Shown: positions 19,928 through 29,602, numbered from the stretch's first letter. The stretch: 64,000 nucleotides of DNA from Aquabacter sp. L1I39 (GCF_017742835.1 NZ_CP072392.1:2726387-2790386), one strand, 5' to 3'. Made by a program: numbers and translations. Notes: generated from the sequence alone by a model not told the origin.

Positions 19928-20938
19928 ATGATGCTGACCAATCGCCGCCGTTTTCTCGCTGCCAGTGGCGCCTGTCTCGCCGCCGGACTTCTGCCCATTT
20001 CTGCCGCTCGGGCGCAGGACGCCGCGTCCAAAGCGGGCCTTCTGCTGCCTGGCCGCCGCGACGATGGCGGCTTCATGCAGGCCGGCTTTGCGGGCTTTGA
20101 GAGCGCCACGCGGGAGATGAAAGCGCAGACCGTCATCATCGATGGCGTTCGCCCGCAGAAGGACGAACTGGTGGCGGCCCTGCGCCAGATCGCGGCGCAA
20201 GGACCCTCTGTGATTGCCGCCCATGGCGGGCAATGTAACGAGGCGGCCAGGATCGTGGCGGCCGAGCAGCCGCAGATCCAGTTCCTGGTGATCCAGGGCG
20301 GTGTCGAGGGTCCCAATCTGACGAGCTACGAGGTGCTTCAGGAGCAGTCCGCCTGGCTCGCCGGTGCGGCGGCGGCCCTGATGACGAAGACGGGCGTGGT
20401 CGGCCACATTTCCGGCATTCGCGTGCCGCCGGGCCTGAAGGGCAGGGCGGCTTATGCAGCAGGTGTGGCCCATGCCAAGCCCGGCGTGAAGCTGCTCACC
20501 ACGTTCTGCGGCGAGCAGGACGACGCCGCGCTGGCGGCGAAGGTGACGGTGGCGCAAGCGGACGCGGGCGCCGACATCATTTTCACCATGCTCAATGCCG
20601 GCCGCACCGGCGCCATCGCCGCCTGCCGGGAGAAAAAGATCAAGCAGATCGGCAATGTGCGGGATTGGGTGCCGGTGGCGCCCGATGTCTTCATTGCCAG
20701 CGCCATAGCGGACGTGTCTGTCGCCATGTCCGATGGCGTGACCGCAGCGCTTTCCGGCCGGCTGGTGCCGGGCCAGCATGTGCGGCTGGGGGTGGCCAAT
20801 GGCAGCGCCGTCCGCCTCGCCATGGCCCCCGATGTGCCGGAGGCGGTTCGGGGCGTGATCCTGGCCTATACGGCCGACATTGCCAGCGGAAAGATCGTGG
20901 TGCCCACCAGCTATGAGGGACCCGAATTCAGCTTGTGA
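19928..20938 (+). CDS. BMP family substrate-binding protein with Tat-like signal
   Basis: The 336-residue periplasmic protein belongs to the Bmp/PnrA (basic membrane protein) class of nucleoside-type binding proteins. The N-terminus has NRRRFLAA plus a hydrophobic stretch ending ARAQD, a twin-arginine-like signal; there is no lipobox Cys. Typical Bmp segments follow: GFMQAGFAGFE, VIAAHGGQCNEAARIVA, EQSAWLAGAAAALMTKTG-x-VGHISG, GADIIFTMLNAGRTGAI and GNVRDWVPVAPD. Such proteins normally feed an ABC importer for nucleosides or related bases, but no ATPase or permease is adjacent, so it is an orphan here. GGAGGGG precedes the tandem ATGs at 19928 and 19931. It lies 120 bases after the exoR-like gene. 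Confidence 0.85.
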   Translation: MMLTNRRRFLAASGACLAAGLLPISAARAQDAASKAGLLLPGRRDDGGFMQAGFAGFESATREMKAQTVIIDGVRPQKDELVAALRQIAAQGPSVIAAHGGQCNEAARIVAAEQPQIQFLVIQGGVEGPNLTSYEVLQEQSAWLAGAAAALMTKTGVVGHISGIRVPPGLKGRAAYAAGVAHAKPGVKLLTTFCGEQDDAALAAKVTVAQADAGADIIFTMLNAGRTGAIAACREKKIKQIGNVRDWVPVAPDVFIASAIADVSVAMSDGVTAALSGRLVPGQHVRLGVANGSAVRLAMAPDVPEAVRGVILAYTADIASGKIVVPTSYEGPEFSL

Positions 20939-20945
20939 GCGGTGT

Positions 20946-20971
20946 GGCCGGCCCCTTCGCGGGCGCCGGCC
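20946..20971. terminator. Hairpin between the convergent BMP gene and xth
   Basis: GGCCGGC pairs with GCCGGCC, and the loop holds a further CCC/GGG stem with one bulge. It lies between two convergent stops 43 bases apart, so it may serve both strands. No T-run follows. Confidence 0.5.
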
Positions 20972-20981
20972 CGCGCGGAGC

Positions 20982-21770
20982 TCACGCGGCGATCTTGAGG
21001 TCGATCCAGGCGGGAACGTGGTCGGACGGGCGCTCCCAGGCGCGCACATGCTTGTCTATACCGGCAGCGATCAGCCGATCGGCCGCCTGGGGGGACAGGA
21101 GCAGGTGGTCGATGCGGATGCCGAAGTCCCGCTGCCAGGCGCCCGCCTGATAGTCCCAGAAGGTGAAGAGGCGCTCGGCGTCGGAGGTGGCGCGCAGCGC
21201 ATCCGTCAGCCCCAGATTCACGATGTCGCGGAAGGCCGCCCGGGTGCGCGGCAGATAGAGAGCGTCTTCCGTCCAGGCGGACGGGTCGGCCGCGTCACGC
21301 GCTTCTGGAATCACATTGAAGTCGCCGGCAAGAATCAGCGGCTCTTCCAAGGCGAGGCGGCTGCGCGCGAAGGCCTTGAGCCGGGACATGAAGCCGAGCT
21401 TGTAATCATACTTCTCGGTCTGCGGCGGGTTGCCGTTCGGCAGATAGATGCAGCACACGCGCACCACCCCCGCCTTGGTGGAGACCACCGCCTCGATGAA
21501 CCGGGCCTGTACGTCCCCGTCATCGCCGGGCAGACCGCGCGTCACGTCCTCCAGCGGCAGCTTGGACAGGAGGGCGACCCCGTTGAAGGTCTTCTGCCCG
21601 TGGACAACCACATTATAGCCGAGCGCCTCGAAGGGATCGGCGGGGAAGGCTTCGGTCTGGCACTTGATCTCCTGGAGGCACACCACGTCGGGCTCGGCTT
21701 CCTTGAGCCAGGCAACCGCATGGTCGAGGCGCTGGCGGACGGAATTGACGTTCCAGGTGGCGATGCGCAT
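20982..21770 (-). CDS. xth: Exodeoxyribonuclease III / AP endonuclease
   Basis: The 262-residue enzyme belongs to the EEP (endonuclease/exonuclease/phosphatase) superfamily and cleaves abasic sites and trims 3' ends in base-excision repair. Motifs in order are ATWNVNSVRQR (start), CLQEIKCQ (metal-binding Glu, about 34-41), AGDFNVIPEARD (catalytic Asp/Asn, about 146-157), the RIDHLLLS strand, and the terminal SDHVPAW with the catalytic Asp-His. The length is standard for XthA. AGAGGG precedes the ATG. It is divergent from the acyltransferase pair that begins 127 bases away. Confidence 0.96.
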   Translation of the reverse strand: MRIATWNVNSVRQRLDHAVAWLKEAEPDVVCLQEIKCQTEAFPADPFEALGYNVVVHGQKTFNGVALLSKLPLEDVTRGLPGDDGDVQARFIEAVVSTKAGVVRVCCIYLPNGNPPQTEKYDYKLGFMSRLKAFARSRLALEEPLILAGDFNVIPEARDAADPSAWTEDALYLPRTRAAFRDIVNLGLTDALRATSDAERLFTFWDYQAGAWQRDFGIRIDHLLLSPQAADRLIAAGIDKHVRAWERPSDHVPAWIDLKIAA

Positions 21771-21897
21771 GGGACCCTCTCAGACGGCCGCGAGCATATG
21801 ATCAAAAGTGATAAAGGCAAACACACGCCGCTCTTGCCGCGACGGCGAAACAGTGGCATTGCCGGTGTGTTTCTGTCTCCGAGGTCTCCGCAGCGGC

Positions 21898-23304
21898 ATG
21901 ACGTTCGCATCCATACAGTTTCTATTCTACTTTCTGCCGCTCTTCTTGATCTTGTACTATTCAGTCAAGTCGATGAAGTTACGAAACGCAATTTTCGTAA
22001 CTTTCTCGCTGATTTTCTATTCAGTGGGTTATACGCCGCACCTAATTCTTCTTCTCATTTCGATTTTCATCAATTATCGCTTGGCGTTGTTGATTGACGG
22101 GCGCGAAGGCTTGCAGCGCAAGCGCATCCTGATCATTGCTGTCAGTTTCAACGTGTTGCTGCTGGGCGTATTCAAATATACTGGCTTCTTTATCCAGAAC
22201 ATCGATGCCCTGATCTCGCCCCTCGGGTGGCATATTCCTATTCCGCAGATTGGCCTTCCGCTCGGAATTTCCTTCTATTCATTCCATGCGATTTCCTACA
22301 TTGCGGACATCTATAAGGGGCGGGTGCGTGCGAACCGGGATATTGCCCAGTTCACGCTTTACATGACCATGTTCCCGCAATTGGTGGCCGGCCCCATCGT
22401 CCGCTATTCCACCGTCGCCCGTCAGCTCAACCAGCGGCGCACCACTTGGGGGCGCTTCTCCGCTGGCGCCCGGATCTTCGCTTTGGGCTTGGCCTGGAAG
22501 GTGCTGATCGCCGACGAGGTGGCCCGCATCGTTGACGTGGTGTTCGACGGCAATACCGCGCCGGCCTTCACGGAGGCGTGGCTCGCCGTCTATTCCTACG
22601 CCATGCAGATCTACTTCGACTTCGGCGGCTATTCCGCCATGGCGGTGGGTCTGGGCGTCATGGTGGGCTTCACCTTGCCGCGCAACTTCCGCATTCCCTA
22701 TGCGGCGCTCTCCATCACCGACTTCTGGCGCCGGTGGCATATGAGCCTGTCCTCCTGGCTGCGCGATTATGTCTACATCACCATGGGCGGCAATCGGCGC
22801 GGCCCCACGCGCACCTATCTCAATCTATGGACCGTCTTCGTCCTGTGCGGCCTGTGGCACGGGGCCAGCTGGAACTTCATCATCTGGGGCGTGCATCACG
22901 GCAGCTTCCTGGTGATCGAGCGGGCCGGCCTCAAGCGCTGGCTGGATGCCGCGCCGCGTGCCGTGGCGCACGTCTATACGTTGCTGGTGGTGTTCAGCGG
23001 CTGGGTCTGGTTCCGCGCGGAGACCTTCGAGGGCGCCATGGACATGTTCCGCGGCCTTCTGGGCCTGAACGGCTTTGGCGGGATCACGGTGTCCATGCAT
23101 TTCTCGGTCCAGCCCATCACCATTGCGGCCCTCGTGGTCGGCGGCCTGATCGGCTTGTGGAAATGGCCGCGCCTGCGGCTGTCCGGCGGGCTGAAGCCGG
23201 TCGCTGCGGTGGCCGATTACGCGATGGTGTTCGCGGTGATGGTGCTGTCGGTCCTGTGGATCGGCGGCGGCCTGCCGGCACCCTTCCTCTATTACCGGTT
23301 CTGA
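21898..23304 (+). CDS. MBOAT-family O-acyltransferase (AlgI-like)
   Basis: The 468-residue polytopic membrane protein transfers acyl (usually acetyl) groups across the inner membrane to an exopolysaccharide or other periplasmic acceptor. It has the AlgI/DltB layout of about ten helices. Family segments include FQLFY-like FLFYFLPLFLILYY, GISFYSFHAISYIADIYKG, MFPQLVAGPIVRY, FDFGGYSAMAVG, ITDFWRRWHMSLSSWLRDYVYI and the catalytic-His motif GLWHGASWNFIIWG. I chose the ATG at 21898; an in-frame ATG 90 bases upstream would add a charged non-family leader. The SGNH partner starts 4 bases after the stop. Bases 21901-22080 are only about 39% G+C (70 of 180 by my count), unlike the rest of the gene. Confidence 0.92.
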   Translation: MTFASIQFLFYFLPLFLILYYSVKSMKLRNAIFVTFSLIFYSVGYTPHLILLLISIFINYRLALLIDGREGLQRKRILIIAVSFNVLLLGVFKYTGFFIQNIDALISPLGWHIPIPQIGLPLGISFYSFHAISYIADIYKGRVRANRDIAQFTLYMTMFPQLVAGPIVRYSTVARQLNQRRTTWGRFSAGARIFALGLAWKVLIADEVARIVDVVFDGNTAPAFTEAWLAVYSYAMQIYFDFGGYSAMAVGLGVMVGFTLPRNFRIPYAALSITDFWRRWHMSLSSWLRDYVYITMGGNRRGPTRTYLNLWTVFVLCGLWHGASWNFIIWGVHHGSFLVIERAGLKRWLDAAPRAVAHVYTLLVVFSGWVWFRAETFEGAMDMFRGLLGLNGFGGITVSMHFSVQPITIAALVVGGLIGLWKWPRLRLSGGLKPVAAVADYAMVFAVMVLSVLWIGGGLPAPFLYYRF

Positions 23305-23308
23305 CGCC

Positions 23309-24448
23309 ATGACACTCCTGGCTTCTCATCGCCGCTATATGGGCCTGCTGGTGGTCGGCGTCCTGGTGGCCCTGCTGCTCAGCAACCTCATTCCCGATCC
23401 CGCCGGCCGGGGCATCTGGCGCGGCGGCGTGAAGCCGCCGAACGCCCCCTGGTACCAGCAGTGGCACGGCAAACTTCAGCGCCTTGGCCTTTATTTCCAG
23501 GACAATTTCGGCTTCCGCGCCACCTTGCCCATGGCGCGGCGGGAAGTGCGGGAGGCGTTCGGGTCCGAGGACATCCGCCCAATCTATTTCGGCCGCAATG
23601 GCCAGCTCTTCACCACCCTCCAGCAGAGTGCCGAGCAATCCGCAGGCATTCTCATCCGCAAGGGGGCCGTGGAGCGCTTCACGGCGCTGATGGCAGTCCT
23701 CCAGCGTCATCTGGAGCCGTTGGGCGCGAAGCTCGTTGTCGCCATTCCGCCCAATGCACAGTCGGTGGATCTGGCCGAGCTGCCCGAGTGGCAGGACAAG
23801 TATCCGGTGCCCTACACCGAATATTCCATGATGCTCGACACCCTGAAGGCAGACGGCATCACGGCCGTGGACCTGCGCAAGGTGCTGCGGGAAACGCCGG
23901 CCCCGCGCCGCTATCTCGCCAACGACACCCATTGGACCCACAAGAGTTCCGTGGTCGCCTTCAACGCCACCATGGTGGCTGCGGGGCATCCCGACTGGCA
24001 GGTGAATCTGGACGAGGTGGTTGGCCCCATGGAGCCCTACGGGCTGGGAGACCTGGGCCGCCTGCTACGCCGGGCGCCACCGCTGCCGGACGAGAACCAG
24101 CATCTGAACTTGAAGCCCGAGCAGCCTCAGTTGCCCATGCCGGGTGTCACCGCCCATCATCAGCACCGTGCCTTCGATCCGTATGTGGTCAAGTATTCGG
24201 ACCAAGGGCCGCGCGTGATCGTGCTTGGCGATTCCTTCACGGTGGGGGTGTGGACGCGGCTCTTCGCCTTCACTCCGGTGTCGGAGGCTGCGTGGATGCA
24301 TTTCAGCAGCACCACGTTCGGCTCGTGCGACTTCAATTTCAGGGACGTGATGCGTTTCCGACCCGATCTTGTGATCGTCGCCCGCACCGAACGCCTCTTC
24401 CCTTGCATGAAGGATGCATGGCCGAAAGGCCTGCCCTTCCGCTTTTGA
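23309..24448 (+). CDS. AlgX/AlgJ-like SGNH polysaccharide acetyltransferase
   Basis: This 379-residue protein has one N-terminal membrane anchor (about residues 10-28) and a periplasmic SGNH-hydrolase-like domain. It has the hallmarks of AlgJ/AlgX: LYFGRNG-like PIYFGRNGQLF, LVVAIPPNAQSV, NDTHWTHKS (catalytic Asp-His, about residues 209-217) and VIVLGDSFTVG (nucleophile Ser, about 305-315). The family takes acetyl groups delivered by the MBOAT protein and transfers them to a polysaccharide. It starts 4 bases after the MBOAT stop, so the two are co-translated. No polymer synthase or export gene lies nearby, so the acceptor polymer is unknown. Confidence 0.9.
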   Translation: MTLLASHRRYMGLLVVGVLVALLLSNLIPDPAGRGIWRGGVKPPNAPWYQQWHGKLQRLGLYFQDNFGFRATLPMARREVREAFGSEDIRPIYFGRNGQLFTTLQQSAEQSAGILIRKGAVERFTALMAVLQRHLEPLGAKLVVAIPPNAQSVDLAELPEWQDKYPVPYTEYSMMLDTLKADGITAVDLRKVLRETPAPRRYLANDTHWTHKSSVVAFNATMVAAGHPDWQVNLDEVVGPMEPYGLGDLGRLLRRAPPLPDENQHLNLKPEQPQLPMPGVTAHHQHRAFDPYVVKYSDQGPRVIVLGDSFTVGVWTRLFAFTPVSEAAWMHFSSTTFGSCDFNFRDVMRFRPDLVIVARTERLFPCMKDAWPKGLPFRF

Positions 24449-24456
24449 GGCGGGTG

Positions 24457-24479
24457 GCCCGGGCGGGGCACGCCCGGGC
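24457..24479. terminator. Bidirectional hairpin between the SGNH gene and erpA
   Basis: A perfect 9-bp GC stem (GCCCGGGCG and its complement) with a GGGCA loop sits in the 36 bases between two convergent stops. On the plus strand TTAACT follows, so the T-run is minimal. Confidence 0.6.
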
Positions 24480-24484
24480 TTAAC

Positions 24485-24823
24485 TCAAAGCGAGAAGCTG
24501 GTGCCGCAACCGCAGGAGGCGGTGGCGTGGGGATTGTCGATGCGGAAGGACGCGCCGATCAGGTCGTCCACGAAATCGATGCGCGATCCGGAGAGATAGT
24601 CGAGGGAAACCGGGTCCACGAGAATGGTGGCACCGTCCTTCTCGATCACCACGTCATCGGCGGCCCGTTCGGCGGTCACATCGAACTTGTACTGGAAGCC
24701 GGAGCATCCCCCGCCCTCCACCGAGACCCGCAAGGCGGAGGAGGGGGCCTCGCCGGCGAGAATCTCGCTGATGCGACGGGCCGCGCTGTCGGTGACGATG
24801 ACGGACGAGGTGGCGGTATCCAC
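24485..24823 (-). CDS. erpA: Iron-sulfur cluster insertion protein, ErpA/A-type carrier
   Basis: The 112-residue A-type carrier delivers Fe-S clusters to target enzymes. The three invariant cysteines are present: C40 in GGGCSGFQY and C104/C106 in SCGCGTSF. The D-x-x-S-x-x-Y-L-x-G-S-x-I-D-F motif lies between them. It starts with GTG at 24823, preceded by AAGGA. It is divergent from dgt, 99 bases away, the arrangement seen in many alphaproteobacteria. ErpA and IscA cannot be separated with certainty from the sequence alone. Confidence 0.93.
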   Translation of the reverse strand: MDTATSSVIVTDSAARRISEILAGEAPSSALRVSVEGGGCSGFQYKFDVTAERAADDVVIEKDGATILVDPVSLDYLSGSRIDFVDDLIGASFRIDNPHATASCGCGTSFSL

Positions 24824-24922
24824 TGGGGCGATCCTTGCGCGAAAAGGGACGACAGGACGGTTGATCCTGAACCTCCTAGATAGTTAAGTGCGCCCGCCGA
24901 AGAGTTAAAGAGGGGCGCAGGC

Positions 24923-26125
24923 ATGGCGGTTTCAGGCGGCAGGCCCCGGGTGGCCTGGGCGAGCCATGCGGGCACCAGCCGGGGACGCCTTCAGACCGAG
25001 ACCGACGATTCGCGCAGCCCCTTCCGCCGCGATTGCGACCGCATCATCCATTCTACCGCGTTCCGGCGGCTGAAGCACAAGACGCAGGTCTTCATCTATC
25101 ACGAAGGCGACCATTACCGCACGCGCCTCACCCACACCATTGAGGTGGCGCAGGTGGCCCGGTCCATCGCGCGCGCTCTGGGGCTGGACGAGGATCTGGC
25201 GGAAGCCCTGGCGCTCGCTCACGATCTCGGCCATCCGCCCTTCGCCCATGCTGGCGAGCGGGCGCTCAATGCATGTCTGCAGGCCCATGGCGGCTTCGAC
25301 CACAATGCCCAGTCGCTGCGCGTGGTGACGCGCCTGGAGCGCCGCTATGCGGCCTTTGACGGCCTCAACCTGACCTGGGAGAGCCTGGAAGGCATCGCCA
25401 AGCACAATGGTCCGCTCACTGACCGGCAGGGCCGGGGCATTGGCCGCTATGCGGCTGGCCTGCCCCATGCCATTGCCACCTATTCCGCCTTCCAGGACCT
25501 GGAATTGTGGAGCCATGCCGGGCCGGAGGCCCAAGTGGCGGCGATTTCCGACGACATCGCCTATGACGTGCATGACATAGACGACGGGCTGAGGGCCGGC
25601 CTGTTCTCGCTGGACGACCTCGCCGGCCTGCCGGTGGTGGGGGAGGCGCTCCAGGAGGTGCGCACCCGCTGGGTGGGGCTCGATCGCAATCGCACCGCCC
25701 ATGAGGTGATGCGGCGCGTCATCACCCGCTTCATCGAGGATGTGGTGCAGGAGAGCGAGGCGCGAGCCGAGGTGGAAGAACTGTCTGACGTGGCGGCGGT
25801 GCGCGACCTCGGCCGGCCCATCGTCGGCTTCAGCGCCCGTATGCGGCGGGACGAGGAGGCCATCAAGGCCTTCCTCATTCCGCACATGTATCGCCATCGG
25901 CGCGTCGAGACCGTGATGCAGGATGCCCAAGGCGTGATCCGCGACCTGTTCGGGCATTTCGTGGCCCATCCGGGGGACATGCCCCAAGGCTGGGCGCAGG
26001 ACCTCGATCCCTCCGATACCCCGCGCCTGACCCGCCGCGTGGCCGATTATATCGCTGGCATGACCGACCGCTATGCGCTCGACCAGCATGCCCGTTTCTT
26101 TGACTTGACGCCGGATTTGCGTTAG
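24923..26125 (+). CDS. dgt: Deoxyguanosinetriphosphate triphosphohydrolase-like protein
   Basis: The 400-residue HD-superfamily enzyme hydrolyses dNTPs to deoxynucleosides and triphosphate, influencing dNTP pools. The metal-binding H..HD..D set is visible: TRLTHTIEV (H71), [13 protein letters not shown] (H100, D101, H104) and [16 protein letters not shown] (about 212-227). The N-terminal [19 protein letters not shown] is the dGTPase signature. The length corresponds to the shorter type-2 Dgt group. GAGGGG precedes the start. argS follows 32 bases downstream on the same strand, so the two likely share a transcript. Confidence 0.94.
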   Translation: MAVSGGRPRVAWASHAGTSRGRLQTETDDSRSPFRRDCDRIIHSTAFRRLKHKTQVFIYHEGDHYRTRLTHTIEVAQVARSIARALGLDEDLAEALALAHDLGHPPFAHAGERALNACLQAHGGFDHNAQSLRVVTRLERRYAAFDGLNLTWESLEGIAKHNGPLTDRQGRGIGRYAAGLPHAIATYSAFQDLELWSHAGPEAQVAAISDDIAYDVHDIDDGLRAGLFSLDDLAGLPVVGEALQEVRTRWVGLDRNRTAHEVMRRVITRFIEDVVQESEARAEVEELSDVAAVRDLGRPIVGFSARMRRDEEAIKAFLIPHMYRHRRVETVMQDAQGVIRDLFGHFVAHPGDMPQGWAQDLDPSDTPRLTRRVADYIAGMTDRYALDQHARFFDLTPDLR

Positions 26126-26157
26126 GCGCCGCTGCCCTCATCGCGCTGGAAGCACTC

Positions 26158-27915
26158 ATGAACGTTTATGCCATCTTCGCCGATCACGTGCGGGTCGTCC
26201 TCGCCGATCTGGCCCGGGAAGGCGTCGTGCCCGAAGGGCTCGACCTGACGCGTGTGGTGGTGGAGCCCCCGCGCGATGCCGCCAATGGTGACCTCGCCAC
26301 CAATGCGGCCATGGTGCTCGCCAAGGATGCGCGCATGAAGCCGCGCGATCTGGCGGTGCTCATTGCAGGGCGGCTGGAGGCGGTGACCGGCGTCGCCAAG
26401 GTGGACGTGGCCGGACCGGGCTTCATCAATCTCACCCTGGTGCCGGGCTATTGGTCCCAGGTGCTGGCGGCACTCCTGCGTGCGGACGGCGATTTCGGCC
26501 GGTCCCAGTTCGGAGCGGGCGAGCCGATGAATGTGGAATATGTCTCCGCCAACCCCACCGGCCCCATGCATGTGGGCCATTGCCGGGGCGCGGTGTTCGG
26601 TGATGCGCTGGCCGCGCTGCTCGCTTTTGCCGGCTTCAAGGTTACCCGGGAATATTACATCAACGATGCGGGTGCCCAGGTCGACGTGCTCGCCCGCTCG
26701 GCCTATCTGCGCTATCGCGAGGCCGTCACGGGGCAGGTCGCCGAGATCCCCGACGGGCTTTATCCCGGTGACTATCTGGTGCCGGTGGGCCAGGAAATGG
26801 CGCGCATCCACGGACCCGAATATCTGGAATCGCCGGAAAGCGAATGGCTGCCCATTTTCCGCAGCTTCGCCATCGGCGCGATGATGGTGATGATCCGCGA
26901 CGACCTGGCGGCGCTGGGCATTTCCTTCGACGTCTTCTTCTCGGAGCGCTCCTTGACCACCGGCACGGACCGGGTGGGCTTGACCATCGAGCAGCTGCGC
27001 CGCACGGGCGAGGTCTATGAGGGGCGTCTTGCTCCTCCCAAGGGCGCGCCCATCGAGGATTGGGAAGATCGCGAGCAGGTTCTCTTCCGCTCCACCGACT
27101 TCGGCGACGACGTGGACCGGCCGCTGGTGAAGTCCGACGGCAGCTACACCTATTTCGCCGGGGATATCGCCTACCACAAGGACAAGTTCGATCGCGGCTT
27201 CCGCCGGATGATCGACGTGTGGGGCGCCGACCATGGCGGCTATGTGAAGCGCATGCAGGCGGCGGTGAAGGCCGTCTCCGCCGGCCAGGCCACCTTGGAC
27301 ATCGAACTGTGCCAGCTGGTGCGGCTCTATCGCAATGGCGAGCCCGTGCGCATGTCGAAGCGGGCCGGCTCCTTCGTGACGCTGCGCGAGGTGGTGGACG
27401 AGGTGGGCCGTGACGCGGTGCGCTTCATGATGCTGTTCCGCAAGAATGACGCGCCGCTCGACTTCGATCTGGCCAAAGTGATCGAGCAGTCGCGGGAAAA
27501 TCCGGTTTTCTACGTGCAATATGCCCATGCCCGGGCCCATTCGATCCTGCGCAATGCGCGCGAGACTTTCCCGGACCTGCCGGAGGGCCGAGGCGCCTAT
27601 GCGCTCGGGGATCTGAAGGCGCTGGATGATTCGGGCGAGGTGGGGCTGCAGATGAAGCTGGCCTTCTGGCCCCGTCTCATCGAGCAGGCAGCGGTGGCGC
27701 GCGAGCCTCATCGCGTGGCATTCTACCTGCACGAGCTGGCCAGCGAGTTCCATGCTCAGTGGAACCGGGGCAAAGACCTGCCTCATTTACGCTTCATTAT
27801 CGAGAATGATCGAGCATTGACCATCGCCAGGCTGGCATTGGTCCATGGCGTGGCTGCGGTCTTGGCTTCCGGTCTGACATTGCTGGGAGTCGAGGCGGTC
27901 GAAGAAATGAAGTGA
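26158..27915 (+). CDS. argS: Arginyl-tRNA synthetase
   Basis: This 585-residue class-I synthetase charges tRNA-Arg. The N-terminal Add1 tRNA-recognition domain (about 1-115) is followed by [16 protein letters not shown], whose HVGH (about 138-141) is the HIGH motif. The KMSKS equivalent reads RMSKRAGS near residue 397, and the C-terminal DALR anticodon domain begins about residue 440 ([15 protein letters not shown]). All elements of a working ArgRS are present. It lies between dgt and the SPOR-domain gene, a conserved order in Hyphomicrobiales. Confidence 0.97.
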   Translation: MNVYAIFADHVRVVLADLAREGVVPEGLDLTRVVVEPPRDAANGDLATNAAMVLAKDARMKPRDLAVLIAGRLEAVTGVAKVDVAGPGFINLTLVPGYWSQVLAALLRADGDFGRSQFGAGEPMNVEYVSANPTGPMHVGHCRGAVFGDALAALLAFAGFKVTREYYINDAGAQVDVLARSAYLRYREAVTGQVAEIPDGLYPGDYLVPVGQEMARIHGPEYLESPESEWLPIFRSFAIGAMMVMIRDDLAALGISFDVFFSERSLTTGTDRVGLTIEQLRRTGEVYEGRLAPPKGAPIEDWEDREQVLFRSTDFGDDVDRPLVKSDGSYTYFAGDIAYHKDKFDRGFRRMIDVWGADHGGYVKRMQAAVKAVSAGQATLDIELCQLVRLYRNGEPVRMSKRAGSFVTLREVVDEVGRDAVRFMMLFRKNDAPLDFDLAKVIEQSRENPVFYVQYAHARAHSILRNARETFPDLPEGRGAYALGDLKALDDSGEVGLQMKLAFWPRLIEQAAVAREPHRVAFYLHELASEFHAQWNRGKDLPHLRFIIENDRALTIARLALVHGVAAVLASGLTLLGVEAVEEMK

Positions 27916-27997
27916 CGGCGGTGTCGGGGAGTGGTGTTATCGTCCTCCTGACGTTTTGCGCGCCGATCATGGGTTCAACGGACACCTTCGAGGCGAT

Positions 27998-29602
27998 ATG
28001 GGCGACGAAAGCAGCTTCCGCTCCCGGCGCGACGATCTGACCGGCTCCGCGCCAGGCGCGCGGGCGCCTGGTGGAAACGTGCGCGACGCCGAGGATGCTC
28101 TCGCCGAACTGGCCCGCATGATCGGCGACCAGGATCCTTTCGCCGACTTTGCGGAGGTGTCCCGCGCACCCCCGCCGCAGCCTGAACCGCCCACCCGGCT
28201 CCGCGTCCCCCGAAGCGATGCGCCCACCCGCGCGCCGGCCTCGCCACCGGTGGAGCGTCGGTTCGAGGATTGGCAGCCGGGACGGCGCACCAATGGTGGA
28301 CGGGAGGCGACCCTCCCGCCGCAGGCGCCTGCACCCTACGGCACAGAAGGCTTGACTCAGCGCCCGCGAGCGCCTGAGCCGACCATCGTGCGCCCGGCGT
28401 ATGACCCCAATGCCGGGGCTGAAGATCCGCGCACCGCCGTGCGTCAGGGATATGGCTCGCTGGCCGCCCGCCGCGCGGCGGAAGCGCCCGCGCCCTCCTA
28501 CGCGCCAGAGCCGACGGTTGCGCGTGGGGCGCAAGGCGGCGAGGCTTATGGCCAACCGCAATATGCCCAGCCCGCCTATGCGCCGCAGGGGCGCGCTGCC
28601 CCCGCCCGTGAGGACGAGGCTGCCGGCTATGCCTATGGCGCCAAGAGCGACGAGGCCTATGACGAGTATGATGACGCCTACGACCCGACTTATGACGAGG
28701 AAGGCTACATGCCTCCTCACGGGGAGGAGGTGTATGACGAGGAGCCACGTCGGCGCCGTGGTCGCACCGCTCTCATCGCAGTGGCCTGCCTGATTGGCCT
28801 TGGCGTTGCTGCGACGGCCGGGATCTTCGCCTATCGGATGGGCGGTTCGGGCTCCGGAACCGTCAGCGCCTCCGGTGGCGATGCGCCGGTCATCAAGGCC
28901 GATTCCACGCCCACCAAGGTGGCGGCTCCCTCGCCCGAGGGCGCGCCCGGCGGCGATGGCCAGAAGCTGATTTATGACCGGGTGGGCAATGCCCAGCCGG
29001 GTAAGGAAAAGGTGGTTCCGCGCGAGGAGCAGCCGGTCGACGTGAATGCCGCTGCCGCCGCCGCGCCGCCGGCGGCCGGGGCTCCGGCGGCCGCGCCGGC
29101 CAACGCCACGGAGCCAAAGAAGGTACGGACCGTCGCAGTACGCGCCGATGGAACGGTGGTGGCTTCCGCCTCCCCGGTCTCCGTGCCCCCCGCGACCGGC
29201 GTCGCGCCCACCGCCTATGCGCCGACCCAGAACCCGGCGCCCACGGGCCTCCCCACGCCGACGCCCGTGGCCACCATGCCCACCAATGGCGCCGGCATAC
29301 CGGTGGCCAGCGCTGGCCAGGCCAACGCCACGCCGCCCCAGGCCACGGCGTCTGGCGGCTATGTGGTGCAGGTCTCCTCCCAGAAATCCGAAGCGGATGC
29401 GCTGGGGTCCTGGAAGGTGCTGCAGGGCCGCTATCCGCAACTGCTCGGGAACTACAAGGCCACTGTCCGCAAGGCGGACCTCGGCGACAAGGGCGTGTAT
29501 TACCGGGCCCAGGTCGGCCCCTTCGCCAGCCGTGACGATGCCATCTCGCTCTGCAACAATTTGCGGGCCCAGGGCGGCGACTGCGTGGTGACGAAGAACT
29601 GA
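27998..29602 (+). CDS. SPOR-domain inner-membrane protein
   Basis: The 534-residue protein has a long cytoplasmic N-terminal part rich in Pro, Ala, Arg, Tyr and acidic residues. One transmembrane helix lies at about 254-281 (ALIAVACLIGLGVAATAGIFAY), then a disordered periplasmic Pro/Ala/Thr-rich linker, and a C-terminal SPOR domain (about 452-534, GYVVQVSSQKSEADAL to GDCVVTKN). SPOR domains bind denuded glycan strands at the division site, so a role in septal peptidoglycan remodelling or cell division is likely. The start at 27998, preceded by GAGG, gives a sensible N-terminus; an in-frame start lies 42 bases upstream. It follows argS by 82 bases and ends in a terminator. Confidence 0.88.
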   Translation: MGDESSFRSRRDDLTGSAPGARAPGGNVRDAEDALAELARMIGDQDPFADFAEVSRAPPPQPEPPTRLRVPRSDAPTRAPASPPVERRFEDWQPGRRTNGGREATLPPQAPAPYGTEGLTQRPRAPEPTIVRPAYDPNAGAEDPRTAVRQGYGSLAARRAAEAPAPSYAPEPTVARGAQGGEAYGQPQYAQPAYAPQGRAAPAREDEAAGYAYGAKSDEAYDEYDDAYDPTYDEEGYMPPHGEEVYDEEPRRRRGRTALIAVACLIGLGVAATAGIFAYRMGGSGSGTVSASGGDAPVIKADSTPTKVAAPSPEGAPGGDGQKLIYDRVGNAQPGKEKVVPREEQPVDVNAAAAAAPPAAGAPAAAPANATEPKKVRTVAVRADGTVVASASPVSVPPATGVAPTAYAPTQNPAPTGLPTPTPVATMPTNGAGIPVASAGQANATPPQATASGGYVVQVSSQKSEADALGSWKVLQGRYPQLLGNYKATVRKADLGDKGVYYRAQVGPFASRDDAISLCNNLRAQGGDCVVTKN

